NCBI RefSeq assembly: GCF_013414195.1
Contig: NZ_JAATTV010000019.1
Coordinates: forward strand, 1-48,750
Reading direction: 5' to 3'
Length of the DNA stretch: 48,750 nt
From: Psychrobacter sp. BI730
GTDB taxonomy: Bacteria; Pseudomonadota; Gammaproteobacteria; Pseudomonadales; Moraxellaceae
In this document: one piece after another, positions 1 through 8,467 of the stretch
How the letters are laid out: every line of letters begins with the position of its first letter
How positions within the stretch are numbered: position 1 is the stretch's first letter
Position numbers and translations under genes: made by a program
Notes under the pieces: generated by a model
Told to the model about the DNA's origin: nothing
The model's database searches: none
The model's input: only the letters and a program-made list of their open reading frames with translations

Positions 1-78
1 TTTGTGTGAGAGCTTAAAGATTAACCGTTCGCTATTTTTTTTGCCATTAATTTGTCGCCAATGTTCAACACGCCCTAA
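1..78. mobile_element. Possible terminal end of an IS5-like element (cut by window edge)
   Basis: The segment ends in ACACGCCCTAA, which matches the last ten bases of the inverted terminal repeat of the element at 46026-46200 (ACACGCCCTAG). The sequence just inside also has a comparable layout, with CGCTATTTT followed by an AT-rich stretch. No coding sequence of a transposase is visible because the rest lies outside the window. This may be the right end of an IS or MITE, or a chance match. Confidence 0.3.
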
Positions 79-124
79 TAACCTTGATAGTAATCTGATG
101 AATGACTGATAGTCGGAAGCATTT

Positions 125-640
125 ATGACCAATAATAAGACGCTTGATAAACAACTCATGATTAATATCGCTGAGCAAACATTGACGATGTACCAGCAGC
201 AGACTGAGGTTGCGAGATACGTAGTCTCCACTGCAAAGAATGGTATTGGTAGTCAGCAGGATAGTGGTTGCACGCCGCTCGGTAGGCATGTCATTGAACA
301 GAAAATAGGTGGTAGTGAGCCTATGAATGCGGTATTTGTCGGGCGTGTGCCGACAAGTGAGATATACGATGCAAATCTTGGTGAGCTACATCCCAAGCGT
401 GACTGGATATTGAGCCGTATTCTTTGGTTAAGCGGTCTTGAAGAAGGGTTAAACAAAGGTAGCAATGGCCAAGGTGGTTGTGATACTTATGAGCGCTATA
501 TCTATATTCACGGTACACCAGATACTGAACCAATGAGTATTCCGTTATCTCATGGCTGTATCCGTATGCGTAATGAAGATATTGTAGAATTATTTGAGCA
601 AGTAGAAGAGGGTATGCCCGTTACGATTGTGGCTAATTAG
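125..640 (+). CDS. YkuD-family L,D-carboxypeptidase/transpeptidase, cytoplasmic (ElsL-like)
   Basis: 171 aa made almost entirely of one YkuD (L,D-transpeptidase) catalytic domain. The signature is complete: His129, then S142-H143-G144-C145-I146-R147, with Cys145 the nucleophile. There is no signal peptide, lipobox or transmembrane segment, which is odd for a periplasmic crosslinking enzyme. In Acinetobacter a signal-less YkuD protein, ElsL, trims the terminal D-Ala from muropeptides in the cytoplasm during cell wall recycling. The similar size and the missing export signal make that role the best inference here. Start: ATG at 125 follows GGAAG; Met12 (ATG at 158) would begin the domain equally well but has no clear ribosome site. 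The gene stands alone and ends at a hairpin terminator. The YkuD family is certain; the ElsL role is inferred. Confidence 0.85.
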   Translation: MTNNKTLDKQLMINIAEQTLTMYQQQTEVARYVVSTAKNGIGSQQDSGCTPLGRHVIEQKIGGSEPMNAVFVGRVPTSEIYDANLGELHPKRDWILSRILWLSGLEEGLNKGSNGQGGCDTYERYIYIHGTPDTEPMSIPLSHGCIRMRNEDIVELFEQVEEGMPVTIVAN

Positions 641-691
641 GACAGGTTGCCCATTTAGCCATGGCGCTTACGGAAACTATTTGAACACAAT

Positions 692-729
692 AAAAAAGAC
701 AGCCTGTTATATAACAAGCTGTCTTTTTT
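692..729. terminator. Bidirectional rho-independent terminator
   Basis: Stem AAAAAAGACAGC / GCTGTCTTTTTT around an AT-rich loop that is itself palindromic (TGTTATATAACA). It lies between the converging YkuD gene and the CYTH-CHAD gene and has a T tract in both directions. Confidence 0.85.
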
Positions 730-786
730 ATGGAGTGGTTTTACTTTATGAAAGCAGTATCCGTCATAAAAATAATATTCCTACTT

Positions 787-2397
787 CTACCAAAACGTTG
801 AGCTATCTGCAAATTTTGCTAAACGTGCATCAATATGACTCTGGTCATCAGTCAGTATGGCCGTAAACCAACCCGTACCATATAAAGCATTAGTATCTGT
901 TTTTGATTTCAATTCATAAAACTGCTGATATTGATTATCATCGTTCAGTTGTTCTAATGCTTTTTGTGCTTTTATCAGACGCTTTAACCAACGTTTCGTT
1001 TTCTTTTTAGCTTTTTTCTTACTTAGTAAAGGCGTAGAAAATTCACTGATGTAACGCAAATCTCTTAACTGATTGAGCAGCTCGTTTTCATGTTGGTCAT
1101 GATCAGCAATGTCTGTGTTTACCTCTATGTCATCGCTCACAAGCTCAGCAACACTTACTTCGTCACTTACTTCATTACTTACTTCGTCAGATTTTTTATT
1201 GGTTTTAAGGCATTTTTTATATAGTTTAGAAAGGACTTTCGTTAGCTTATCGCGGGCAAGCTGATCAGTCTGAGGTTCAATGCTGGGGTCGCTCATAGTA
1301 AAGGCAATCAGCTCTAGCAAGGTTATCTGAAAGTCATTGGCTTGCAGCGTATTGATAGGTGTGATCTTGATATCTTCGATATCTGTTGTCCAGTCGACGG
1401 CAGGCGCGCCACATGCTTGTAGCTCAGGTTCGATCTGTGCATTGATATAAGCAAGTTGATAGTATTCGCTAAGTAAGGTTGCAGTTTGCTTTAGTATTGG
1501 CAACCATTCAGGGTTAATCTCATCAGAGAATTCAGCAAATGCTTTCAACGCAGTACGCAAGCGATCAATACCAACTCTTAACTGTAGAATATGATTATCA
1601 TCTATGCTGCCAGCGACGATAGCACTGCTATTTGGTAGTATCTGTAATAAGCAATTGTGTACGACCGCACGTATAAAGGCAGGCGCACTACTGTCTTTGT
1701 CTATTTGCAATTGACTTAGATTTGCGTTGACCGCTGGACTGTGATTTTGTCCGTTAATAAGTAAGCCGCCGTTTTCAGCTTTGGTAACGGTAGATAGACA
1801 CAGCTTATAGCGCTTGCACCATGTTTTGGCAGTCGTAAATAGAAAGTCTAAATCTCCTGACACCAGTTCAAACTCTATCTCTTGAATAGTTTTGCGTAGC
1901 GAGTCATCAGTACCATGAATAATCTCTCCCTGATCGTAAGCCATTTCGATGCAATTATCGGTTTCATCTTCATTACTTTCTGTTAGCAACCGCGTAGTGC
2001 GCTCGACGTCAGTAACATAAAGTCGTGTCAGATTTTTTACCAACTTTTTGAGTTTAAAGTCAGCCAATGCTGCAGCGATTGGAGTGTCTTGATATATTGT
2101 TAAATCAGGTATCAGCTCATTATTATCGAGCATCGCTTGTACTTGCTCATTATCGAGTATGGCATTGTGCTCCAAGCGTGCCGCGATACCATCACCACCA
2201 GCTTTAATGGTTTGTACCCATGTATCGCCTTCTTTGCGAATACGCAGGCCGATACCTGCCTGTGCAAGCTGTTGGTCAGACGTATCGTAATAATGTGCAG
2301 CCAGTTGCGTCACTTGTGAGGATTTAACGTGCGTTTGACGCATTAATCCTTTCAGTCGTGACTCTGGTACCAAAAACTTCAGCTCTATCTCTTGCAT
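787..2397 (-). CDS. CYTH and CHAD domain protein (inorganic triphosphatase-like)
   Basis: 536 aa. The N-terminal third is a CYTH (triphosphate tunnel metalloenzyme) domain: it opens with the ExExK motif E3-I-E5-L-K7, followed by the basic strands around LRIRKEGDTWVQTIK and later EIEFELVSG. The second half is a CHAD helical domain, a type often tied to polyphosphate. The architecture matches E. coli YgiF, a triphosphatase, but this protein is about 100 aa longer, partly because of an acidic low-complexity insert with a DEVS/NEVS/DEVS repeat. The CHAD core reads LQLRVGIDRLR where the family usually has HxxR followed by RRLR, so its anion site may be altered. The start at 2397 is chosen over the upstream ATG at 2451 because TAGGAG lies just before it and the CYTH motif follows at once. 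Hydrolysis of triphosphate or polyphosphate is a family-based inference. Confidence 0.85.
   Translation of the reverse strand: MQEIELKFLVPESRLKGLMRQTHVKSSQVTQLAAHYYDTSDQQLAQAGIGLRIRKEGDTWVQTIKAGGDGIAARLEHNAILDNEQVQAMLDNNELIPDLTIYQDTPIAAALADFKLKKLVKNLTRLYVTDVERTTRLLTESNEDETDNCIEMAYDQGEIIHGTDDSLRKTIQEIEFELVSGDLDFLFTTAKTWCKRYKLCLSTVTKAENGGLLINGQNHSPAVNANLSQLQIDKDSSAPAFIRAVVHNCLLQILPNSSAIVAGSIDDNHILQLRVGIDRLRTALKAFAEFSDEINPEWLPILKQTATLLSEYYQLAYINAQIEPELQACGAPAVDWTTDIEDIKITPINTLQANDFQITLLELIAFTMSDPSIEPQTDQLARDKLTKVLSKLYKKCLKTNKKSDEVSNEVSDEVSVAELVSDDIEVNTDIADHDQHENELLNQLRDLRYISEFSTPLLSKKKAKKKTKRWLKRLIKAQKALEQLNDDNQYQQFYELKSKTDTNALYGTGWFTAILTDDQSHIDARLAKFADSSTFW
1138..1190 (-). repeat. Short coding tandem repeat (DEVS/NEVS/DEVS)
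   Basis: Inside the CYTH-CHAD gene, three consecutive 12-base units differing by one or two bases (TACTTCGTCACT, TACTTCATTACT, TACTTCGTCAGA on the plus strand) encode an acidic DEVS/NEVS/DEVS stretch. It lies in a low-complexity linker between CHAD helices and may vary in copy number by slippage. Confidence 0.7.
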
Positions 2398-2490
2398 ATT
2401 AGCTCCTAATAATTCTGACTGATGGCTCTGATCGATGGTTAGAATAAACAATTATTAGTCTACCATTCTCTGATTATTTAAACCGCAATA

Positions 2491-2524
2491 AAAAACCGCC
2501 ATACATGATGTATGGCGGTTTTTT
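2491..2524 (-). terminator. Rho-independent terminator of aceA
   Basis: Stem CCGCCATACA / TGTATGGCGG with a TGA loop, flanked by A and T tracts. It lies 27 bases after the aceA stop codon and about 95 bases before the CYTH-CHAD start on the same strand, so it separates the two transcription units. Confidence 0.9.
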
Positions 2525-2550
2525 GATAAATACTGCTAGTGTGTCGGTTA

Positions 2551-4137
2551 TTAGAACTGGTTCATTGTGTTCTTGCCGCCGCCAGCTTTCAGTGCGTTAT
2601 CGCCTGAGAAGATTTCTTTGTGGTCATCGCCAAGGTCAGAACCAGCCATTGCTTGGTGCTTAACACAAGAGATGCCTTCGCGGATTTCTTTACGCTGTAC
2701 GCCAGCTGCATAAGCAAGCATGCCTTCTTCACCGAAGTAGCCTTTAGCAAGTTCATGAACGCTAAGAGCAGTCGTGTGGTAAGTCGGTAGCGTGATTAAG
2801 TGATGGAATACACCAGCATCACGTGACGCATCACGTTGGAAGTTCTTAGCGGCTACGTCAGCTGCTGCATCAAGCTCAGTACCGTCGTAATCAGCACTCA
2901 TCAAGTCATCTTTATTGTATGCAGAGATGTCTTTGCCTTCTTCTTCCCACTGAGCGATAACTTGCTTACGGAAGTTAAGCGTCCAGTTGAATGATGGGCT
3001 GTTGTTGTATACAAGCTTGGCTTTAGGCTGTTGCTCTTTAATACGGTCAACCATCATTTTGATGTGTTCTACATCTGGAGTCGGTGTTTCGATCCATAGT
3101 AGGTCAGCGCCGTTTTCTAGAGCAGTTACACAGTCAAGTACAACACGGTCAATGTTAGTCTCTTCACGGAACTGATATAGACCGTTAGGTAGACGAACTG
3201 GGCGTACTAGCTTGCCGTTGTGCTTAAGTAGGCTGTCATTTTCTTGAGCATTTTCTAGCGTTACTTCTTCCATTTCGATGAAATCGATGTATTTAGAAGC
3301 AAGATCGCCTGGCTCATTTGATACTGGAATTTTTTGCGTTAGTGAGGCGCCTTCAGAATCAGTACGAGCAACGATAACGCCGTCTTCAACACCAAGCTCT
3401 AAGAATGCATAACGAATAGCGTTTAGCTTAGAGATGAAGTCTTCATGCGGTACAGTTACTTTACCAGCCTGGTGACCACATTGCTTAGCGTCAGATACTT
3501 GGTTTTCAACCTGAATGGCACAAGCACCAGCTTCGATCATTTGCTTAGTTAATAGGTAAGTAGCTTCTTCGTTACCGAAACCTGCATCGATATCAGCGAT
3601 GATCGGCACAACATGTGAATCAAAGTTTTCGATTTTTTCTAGGATAGCTGAAGTGTCTTGGCCAGCTTCTTCAGCAGCGTTTAGCTCACGGAAGTAGTCG
3701 TTCAACACTTTAGCATCTGCTTGACGCAAGAAGGTGTAGATTTCTTCGATTAGCTTAGGTACTGATGTTTTTTCGTGCATAGATTGGTCAGGTAGTGGAC
3801 CAAACTCAGAGCGTAGGGCAGCTACCATCCAACCTGAAAGGTAGATATAAGTTTTAGAAGTCGTACCGAAATATTTTTTCTTAGCGTACATAGTTTGCTG
3901 TGCAACAAAACCATGCCATGCACCTAAAGACTGCGTGTACTGAGACGTATCATTGTCATAATCTTCCATGTCTTGACGCATGATTTTTGCAGTATATTTT
4001 GCGATATCCAAACCCGTCTTGAAACGGTTTTGTGACATCATACGTGCAGCATCAACTTCGCTAATGTTCTGCCAGTTGCCGTGCTTTTGCTTTAATTCAC
4101 GTACTAAGTCGATCGCTGATTTATATGCAGTTGACAT
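2551..4137 (-). CDS. aceA: Isocitrate lyase
   Basis: 528 aa, the length of the Pseudomonas/Acinetobacter type rather than the 434 aa E. coli enzyme. It splits isocitrate into glyoxylate and succinate, the first step of the glyoxylate shunt needed for growth on acetate, fatty acids or ethanol. The catalytic segment reads KQCGHQAGKVTVPHEDF, the variant of the KKCGH motif usual in this subgroup, with the cysteine intact. The SGW motif near residue 100 (YLSGWMVAAL) and the DIDAGFGNEEATYLL segment for metal and substrate are present. AAGGAG lies at the right distance before the ATG. The gene is monocistronic: it has its own terminator and a 660-base upstream region shared with a divergent LysR gene. 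It fits metabolically with the alcohol and acetaldehyde oxidation cluster at 27-32 kb. Confidence 0.97.
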   Translation of the reverse strand: MSTAYKSAIDLVRELKQKHGNWQNISEVDAARMMSQNRFKTGLDIAKYTAKIMRQDMEDYDNDTSQYTQSLGAWHGFVAQQTMYAKKKYFGTTSKTYIYLSGWMVAALRSEFGPLPDQSMHEKTSVPKLIEEIYTFLRQADAKVLNDYFRELNAAEEAGQDTSAILEKIENFDSHVVPIIADIDAGFGNEEATYLLTKQMIEAGACAIQVENQVSDAKQCGHQAGKVTVPHEDFISKLNAIRYAFLELGVEDGVIVARTDSEGASLTQKIPVSNEPGDLASKYIDFIEMEEVTLENAQENDSLLKHNGKLVRPVRLPNGLYQFREETNIDRVVLDCVTALENGADLLWIETPTPDVEHIKMMVDRIKEQQPKAKLVYNNSPSFNWTLNFRKQVIAQWEEEGKDISAYNKDDLMSADYDGTELDAAADVAAKNFQRDASRDAGVFHHLITLPTYHTTALSVHELAKGYFGEEGMLAYAAGVQRKEIREGISCVKHQAMAGSDLGDDHKEIFSGDNALKAGGGKNTMNQF

Positions 4138-4203
4138 CTATAGTCTCCTTGGTGGGGTGTAAAAACAAATAAGTTAATTGTTAAAATAATGGGTCTGTCG
4201 TTT

Positions 4204-4240
4204 TACTAAAATCCGCTTTACTAAAACCTTTGTACTAAAA
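4204..4240. promoter_or_regulatory. Three evenly spaced direct repeats upstream of aceA
   Basis: TACTAAAA occurs at 4204-4211, 4219-4226 and 4233-4240, with periods of 15 and 14 bases, 67-103 bases upstream of the aceA start. Even spacing suggests a repeated protein binding site, but the octamer is AT-rich and the regulator is unknown. Confidence 0.35.
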
Positions 4241-4645
4241 AGTAATATTCAAAATTTGGTCTATCATTTATCTATCGAAGCTCTATTTACCCTAAACAAA
4301 CCGCTAGGCTATTACAAGAAATTTGCTGAACTCAACAGTTGAAAATAATTGCTGGTTTATAAATATTTATCGATTCTCACTATATGTCTAAAAGGTATCT
4401 GAATACTTAATAGGCAGTGATGTCATAATTGGTAGCAAGAGATGTTACAATAATGAGGTCAATTAACCGTATTTAACGACTGATAAAAACCATTAATATA
4501 TTACTTAGCGACAATATTTAATCGGATAAAAACAGCTTATGAACCTAAAGTTCGTCGTCTATGCTGCAAATCCTTTATAGAACTCACTATAACCACCTTA
4601 CCAAGATTTATCTAATTTATGATAGTTATCTTTGGTATTTCTGTA

Positions 4646-4654
4646 TGATATAAT
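4646..4654 (+). promoter_or_regulatory. Extended -10 promoter element for the LysR gene
   Basis: TGATATAAT is a perfect extended -10 (TGN plus TATAAT). No good -35 hexamer is visible 17 bases upstream. A transcript starting near 4661 would have a leader of about 175 bases before the LysR start. Confidence 0.4.
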
Positions 4655-4835
4655 GTTTATATAACAGGGCCTTACGATAGGTTGAATGAGTTATAGTGCA
4701 GCTCTATCAGAAAAAACTAGAACCAAATTAGTAAAAAATAATGAAATTATGCTGTTATAACGCACAAATCATTGTAGCAGCACTACAAATGTCAGCCTTA
4801 ATATGGCGTTTACTCAAAAGCCAAGAGAACCAAAT

Positions 4836-5825
4836 ATGAATTTGCAGCGGGTTGATTTAAATTTATTAGTCCATCTAGATGTGTTGCTACGAGAAAAAAA
4901 CGTCACTCGCGCAGCCGAGCAGCTTGGGATTACTCAGCCTGCTATGAGTAATATCTTGCGCCGTTTGCGTAAGCTGTTTAATGATCCATTATTGGTACGC
5001 TCATCTGAGGGTATGACGCCGACTGAACGCGCTCTTGAGCTACAGCCACGTATCCGTGAGATACTCGCTGACTTGACTCAAGTGTTGGAGCCGCGTACCG
5101 AATTCCGCCCTTATAGTACCTCTCGTGTGTTCCGTATCATGACATCGGATTATGCCGAAGCGACCCTAGTACCTAAGCTGGTAAAAGCACTACGTTCTGA
5201 AGCACCTAATGTAATTTTGGACTTTTTGACTCCATCAGACGTCTCTTATCGAGATATGGAGCAGGGACGAGTTGATTTAGCGATTAACCGTTTTAATGAA
5301 ATACCTCAAAGCTTCCATCAGGTTCTAGTGTGGCGTGATACTTTTAGTTGCTTATTATCTTCTGACAGTCCTTATGCCAATCGTTTTAATTTGAAAAACT
5401 ACCTTAAAGCACAGCACGTTTGGGTATCTAAAACAGGGATGGGTGTGGGTTTTGGGGTTAATCCAGAGAAATCTGGTGGACTTGGCTCTATCGATCAGGC
5501 CTTGCAGCGCCTTGGTCAAAAACGCCAAATCAGTGTCTTTACTCGACATTATCAAATGCCTGCCATGCTTGCAGCAAATAAAGATTTGATAGCGACCTTG
5601 CCAACACGTGTGGCAAGAATGCAGGCAAATAATGACAGCATTATGATGGAAGATCCGCCGTTTTTTATTCCTGAGTTTGAGCTTACGATGGCATGGTCTC
5701 CTTTGTTGCAGCATCACCCAGCCCATCGCTGGTTACGTCAGCTAATTATGCATGTGGCACGACAAGTCGTTGCTGAAGAAGAAAATCCACCACAAGAGAT
5801 ACCGGTTATTAATCATTTGTTTTGA
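4836..5825 (+). CDS. LysR-family transcriptional regulator
   Basis: 329 aa from the start chosen here. Residues 1-65 form the winged helix-turn-helix; the recognition region is TRAAEQLGITQPAMSNILRR, followed by LFNDPLLVRS, a very typical LysR pattern. The remaining ~230 residues form the periplasmic-binding-protein-like effector domain. The ATG at 4836 is preferred to the one at 4803 because the family normally begins a few residues before DLNLL, and AAGAGA lies upstream of it; nothing resembling a ribosome site precedes 4803. The gene is divergent from aceA and lies 400 bases upstream of a succinate-semialdehyde dehydrogenase gene on the same strand, so either could be its target. The effector is unknown. 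Confidence 0.9.
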   Translation: MNLQRVDLNLLVHLDVLLREKNVTRAAEQLGITQPAMSNILRRLRKLFNDPLLVRSSEGMTPTERALELQPRIREILADLTQVLEPRTEFRPYSTSRVFRIMTSDYAEATLVPKLVKALRSEAPNVILDFLTPSDVSYRDMEQGRVDLAINRFNEIPQSFHQVLVWRDTFSCLLSSDSPYANRFNLKNYLKAQHVWVSKTGMGVGFGVNPEKSGGLGSIDQALQRLGQKRQISVFTRHYQMPAMLAANKDLIATLPTRVARMQANNDSIMMEDPPFFIPEFELTMAWSPLLQHHPAHRWLRQLIMHVARQVVAEEENPPQEIPVINHLF

Positions 5826-5933
5826 TTGGTTTGTGTGAGTTGAATCTATCTTTTATTAAAGCGAAATGTTCCTAATTATCTGAATTTTTAATAAACATAT
5901 TTTCCTATATCTCCCACTCTATATAGTTATTAG

Positions 5934-5958
5934 ACCAGCCGTTAGGCTGGTTTTTTTT
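5934..5958 (+). terminator. Rho-independent terminator of the LysR gene
   Basis: Stem ACCAGCC / GGCTGGT with a GTTA loop followed by eight T. It lies about 110 bases after the LysR stop, so the dehydrogenase gene downstream probably has its own promoter in the remaining 270 bases. Confidence 0.9.
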
Positions 5959-6229
5959 ATGTTCTAGGGATTAATAATTGATATTTTACATTTAGATAGA
6001 CTTAATAAGTCAGTCACACTATTAACATCTTCAACACACTTCACAATATATTGTAAAACTCTTAATCAAATAGCTTGTTAAGATAACGGCAGATAGAAAA
6101 CGAGCTACCAATAGACTGTGCTATCGACGTAAATTTAATAATTAAAACTGTTACAGCAAAATAACTACAAGTGACAGTAAACCCGATTATAAATCCCAAG
6201 TATAAATTCGAACAATAAGGACAGTAACT

Positions 6230-7603
6230 ATGTCAGACATTACTACTATTAACCCAACCACGGGCGAAGAAATTAGTAACTACAATTATATGAGCAATGA
6301 CGAAGTCAACAAGATTGTCGATGCTTCACATAACGCATTTTTAGAATGGCGTACAGTGAGCCACGAAGAACGCGGCCGTATCATCAAGTCTATCGGTGAT
6401 AAGCTGATGGAATACAAAGAAGAGCTGGCTAAACTGATGACTGAAGAGCGCGGCAAGTTACACAGCCAGAGCATGCAAGAGATTGATCTCTGTAAAGCCA
6501 TCTGTGATTACACTGCTGAAAACGGTGTTGCTTCTTTAGCTGATGATGTACGTGATATCGAAAGCATGAAAAAAGGGTTAGTGACGTACCAACCTATCGG
6601 TATTATCTACGGCATGCAGCCTTGGAACTTCCCAGCGTATCAAGTATTCCGCTATACCATTGCAAACTTGATGGCAGGTAACAGTGTTTTACTAAAACAC
6701 GCATCTAACGTAACAGGCTCTGGTCTACTAATCGAAAAAATTCTTCATGAGTCTGAATTACCAAGTGATTTGTTCCGTACGATTATCATTGACCATGATC
6801 AATCAGAAGCATTGATTGGCAATGACAAAGTACGTGGCGTGACACTAACAGGTAGTGACAAAGCAGGCGTGATCGTTGGACAGCAAGCAGCTAAGGCGAT
6901 TAAGAAAGCGGTATTAGAGCTAGGTTCAAATGATGCATTTATCGTATTAGAAGATGCTGATATCGAAACTGCAGTAGAAACTTGTACTCAAGCACGTCTA
7001 ATTAATAACGGTGAAACTTGTGTAGCAGCCAAACGCTTTATCGTAGTCGATAGCGTATATGACGAATTCCGTAAGCGTATCGTTGAGAAATTTGAAGGTA
7101 CTAAAGCGGGTGATCCAATGGATGACAGCTCAGATATCGGTCCATTAGCACGTGCAGATTTGCGTGAGCAGCTACATGAGCAAGTAGAGCAAAGTGTGGC
7201 TAAAGGTGCAACGATTGCTGTTGGCGGTAAGGTACCTGAAGGTAAAGGTAGCTTCTATCCAGCAACTATCCTAGAGAACGTTGAAAAAGGTCAGCCTGCA
7301 TACGATGACGAACTATTTGGCCCCGTCGCTTCACTAATTCGTGCCAAAGATGAAGACGACGCAATGCGCATCGCTAACGACAGTCGTTATGGTTTAGGTG
7401 GCGCGATTTTCTCGAAAGATGAAGAGAAAGCCGTTCGTCTAGCACGTGAGCAATTCGATACAGGTATGGTCTATATCAATGGTTATGGTCTAGCTAATCC
7501 TGCACTGCCATTTGGTGGCGTGAAAAACTCAGGTTATGGTCGTGAGCATGGCGGCTTCGGTATCAAAGAATTTGTCAACATCAAAGCGGTTCATGTATTC
7601 TAA
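6230..7603 (+). CDS. NAD(P)-dependent succinate-semialdehyde dehydrogenase
   Basis: 457 aa aldehyde dehydrogenase of the Sad/YneI type, which oxidises succinate semialdehyde to succinate. The catalytic residues are visible: Glu230 in LELGSNDAF and nucleophile Cys264 in NNGETCVAAKRF. The cofactor-binding turn is GSDKAG, and PWNFPAYQ lies in the Rossmann part. The short length (about 455-460 aa, not 480-500) and the N-terminal INPTTGEEI fit Sad rather than GabD. AAGGA lies before the ATG. No aminotransferase such as gabT is adjacent, so the source of the semialdehyde (GABA, putrescine or other) is not shown. Other aldehydes remain possible, but the subgroup call is fairly firm. Confidence 0.88.
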   Translation: MSDITTINPTTGEEISNYNYMSNDEVNKIVDASHNAFLEWRTVSHEERGRIIKSIGDKLMEYKEELAKLMTEERGKLHSQSMQEIDLCKAICDYTAENGVASLADDVRDIESMKKGLVTYQPIGIIYGMQPWNFPAYQVFRYTIANLMAGNSVLLKHASNVTGSGLLIEKILHESELPSDLFRTIIIDHDQSEALIGNDKVRGVTLTGSDKAGVIVGQQAAKAIKKAVLELGSNDAFIVLEDADIETAVETCTQARLINNGETCVAAKRFIVVDSVYDEFRKRIVEKFEGTKAGDPMDDSSDIGPLARADLREQLHEQVEQSVAKGATIAVGGKVPEGKGSFYPATILENVEKGQPAYDDELFGPVASLIRAKDEDDAMRIANDSRYGLGGAIFSKDEEKAVRLAREQFDTGMVYINGYGLANPALPFGGVKNSGYGREHGGFGIKEFVNIKAVHVF

Positions 7604-7685
7604 GAATGAACTAACTATACAAATTAGCTAAATAGATAACTATTTACGATTTTAAATGATTTTAAATAATAAATGGTTATCAAAT

Positions 7686-7725
7686 AAAAAAGCCCAGTTA
7701 CTCATTACGAGTAGCTGGGCTTTTT
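7686..7725. terminator. Bidirectional rho-independent terminator
   Basis: A 13-pair stem AGCCCAGTTACTC / GAGTAGCTGGGCT (one G-T pair) flanked by A and T tracts. It lies between the converging semialdehyde dehydrogenase gene and purN. Confidence 0.92.
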
Positions 7726-7774
7726 ATTGCGCTATATAAAGTAGTATAAAAAGCAGCTTAATAAGCCGAGATTT

Positions 7775-8467
7775 TTATCCGTCTATAAGCAATTGCAAAG
7801 GCAACTTAGGTAAATAAGTTTCCGTTTGCGATGATATATTATTTGCTTCAAGTGACAATACATTTTTTGCTAGTAGTAAAATCGTCCAAGGTAGCAACTG
7901 ATGTTCAAGTTTCTGTACCCGTGACTGTAAGCTCTCTACTGTGTCGTTAATATCGACATTCAAGACGGCTTGAGTCAATACCTGACCTGCATCAAGCTCC
8001 GCTGTTACTTTATGAATACTACAACCGTGACGACGTTCACCCGCTTGTATGACCCGTTTATGAGTATCTAAACCCTTATAAACCGGAAGTAGAGAAGGGT
8101 GAAGGTTAATCATGGGCGCTGGTACATTATCGATAAATGAGCCACTTAGTACGCGCATAAACCCAGCTAAGACGATCAAGTCAGGTTGCCACGCTATTAA
8201 CTGCTCGTTGGCATAGGTTTCAAATGTCTTGATACCCATACGTTTACCACTAGCAACGTGTGACAATACCGCAACTGGAATATTGGCATCTTTAGCACGT
8301 GTCAATGCATAAGCATCTTCACGGTTACTAATGACACCAACGATTTCAATCGGTAGCGCACCTGCTTGCATTGCATTGATTAACACTTGCAGGTTGCTAC
8401 CACTTCCTGAGACTAGAACAGCAATACGCAATGGTTTGATAGGTTGGCTTGCGTTATCAGTTGACAT
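7775..8467 (-). CDS. purN: Phosphoribosylglycinamide formyltransferase (GART)
   Basis: 230 aa, cytoplasmic. It transfers the formyl group of 10-formyl-tetrahydrofolate to GAR in purine biosynthesis. The phosphate-binding SGSGSN lies at 20-25. The catalytic triad equivalents are visible as Asn121 and His123 in INLHPSLLP and Asp159 in AELDAGQ. It is about 15 residues longer than E. coli PurN, with an N-terminal tail and a longer C-terminus. Its ATG overlaps the purM stop by one base (TAATG), so the two are translationally coupled and transcribed together. Consecutive steps of the pathway are not both encoded here: PurM acts two steps later, but the pairing is the standard bacterial one. Confidence 0.97.
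   Translation of the reverse strand: MSTDNASQPIKPLRIAVLVSGSGSNLQVLINAMQAGALPIEIVGVISNREDAYALTRAKDANIPVAVLSHVASGKRMGIKTFETYANEQLIAWQPDLIVLAGFMRVLSGSFIDNVPAPMINLHPSLLPVYKGLDTHKRVIQAGERRHGCSIHKVTAELDAGQVLTQAVLNVDINDTVESLQSRVQKLEHQLLPWTILLLAKNVLSLEANNISSQTETYLPKLPLQLLIDG

Larger units (their letters stand above)
4141..4835. other. Long divergent intergenic region aceA/LysR
   Basis: About 700 AT-rich bases without a credible gene. Visible content: three direct repeats near the aceA start and an extended -10 element toward the LysR gene, both listed separately. Nothing else is identifiable. Confidence 0.6.
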
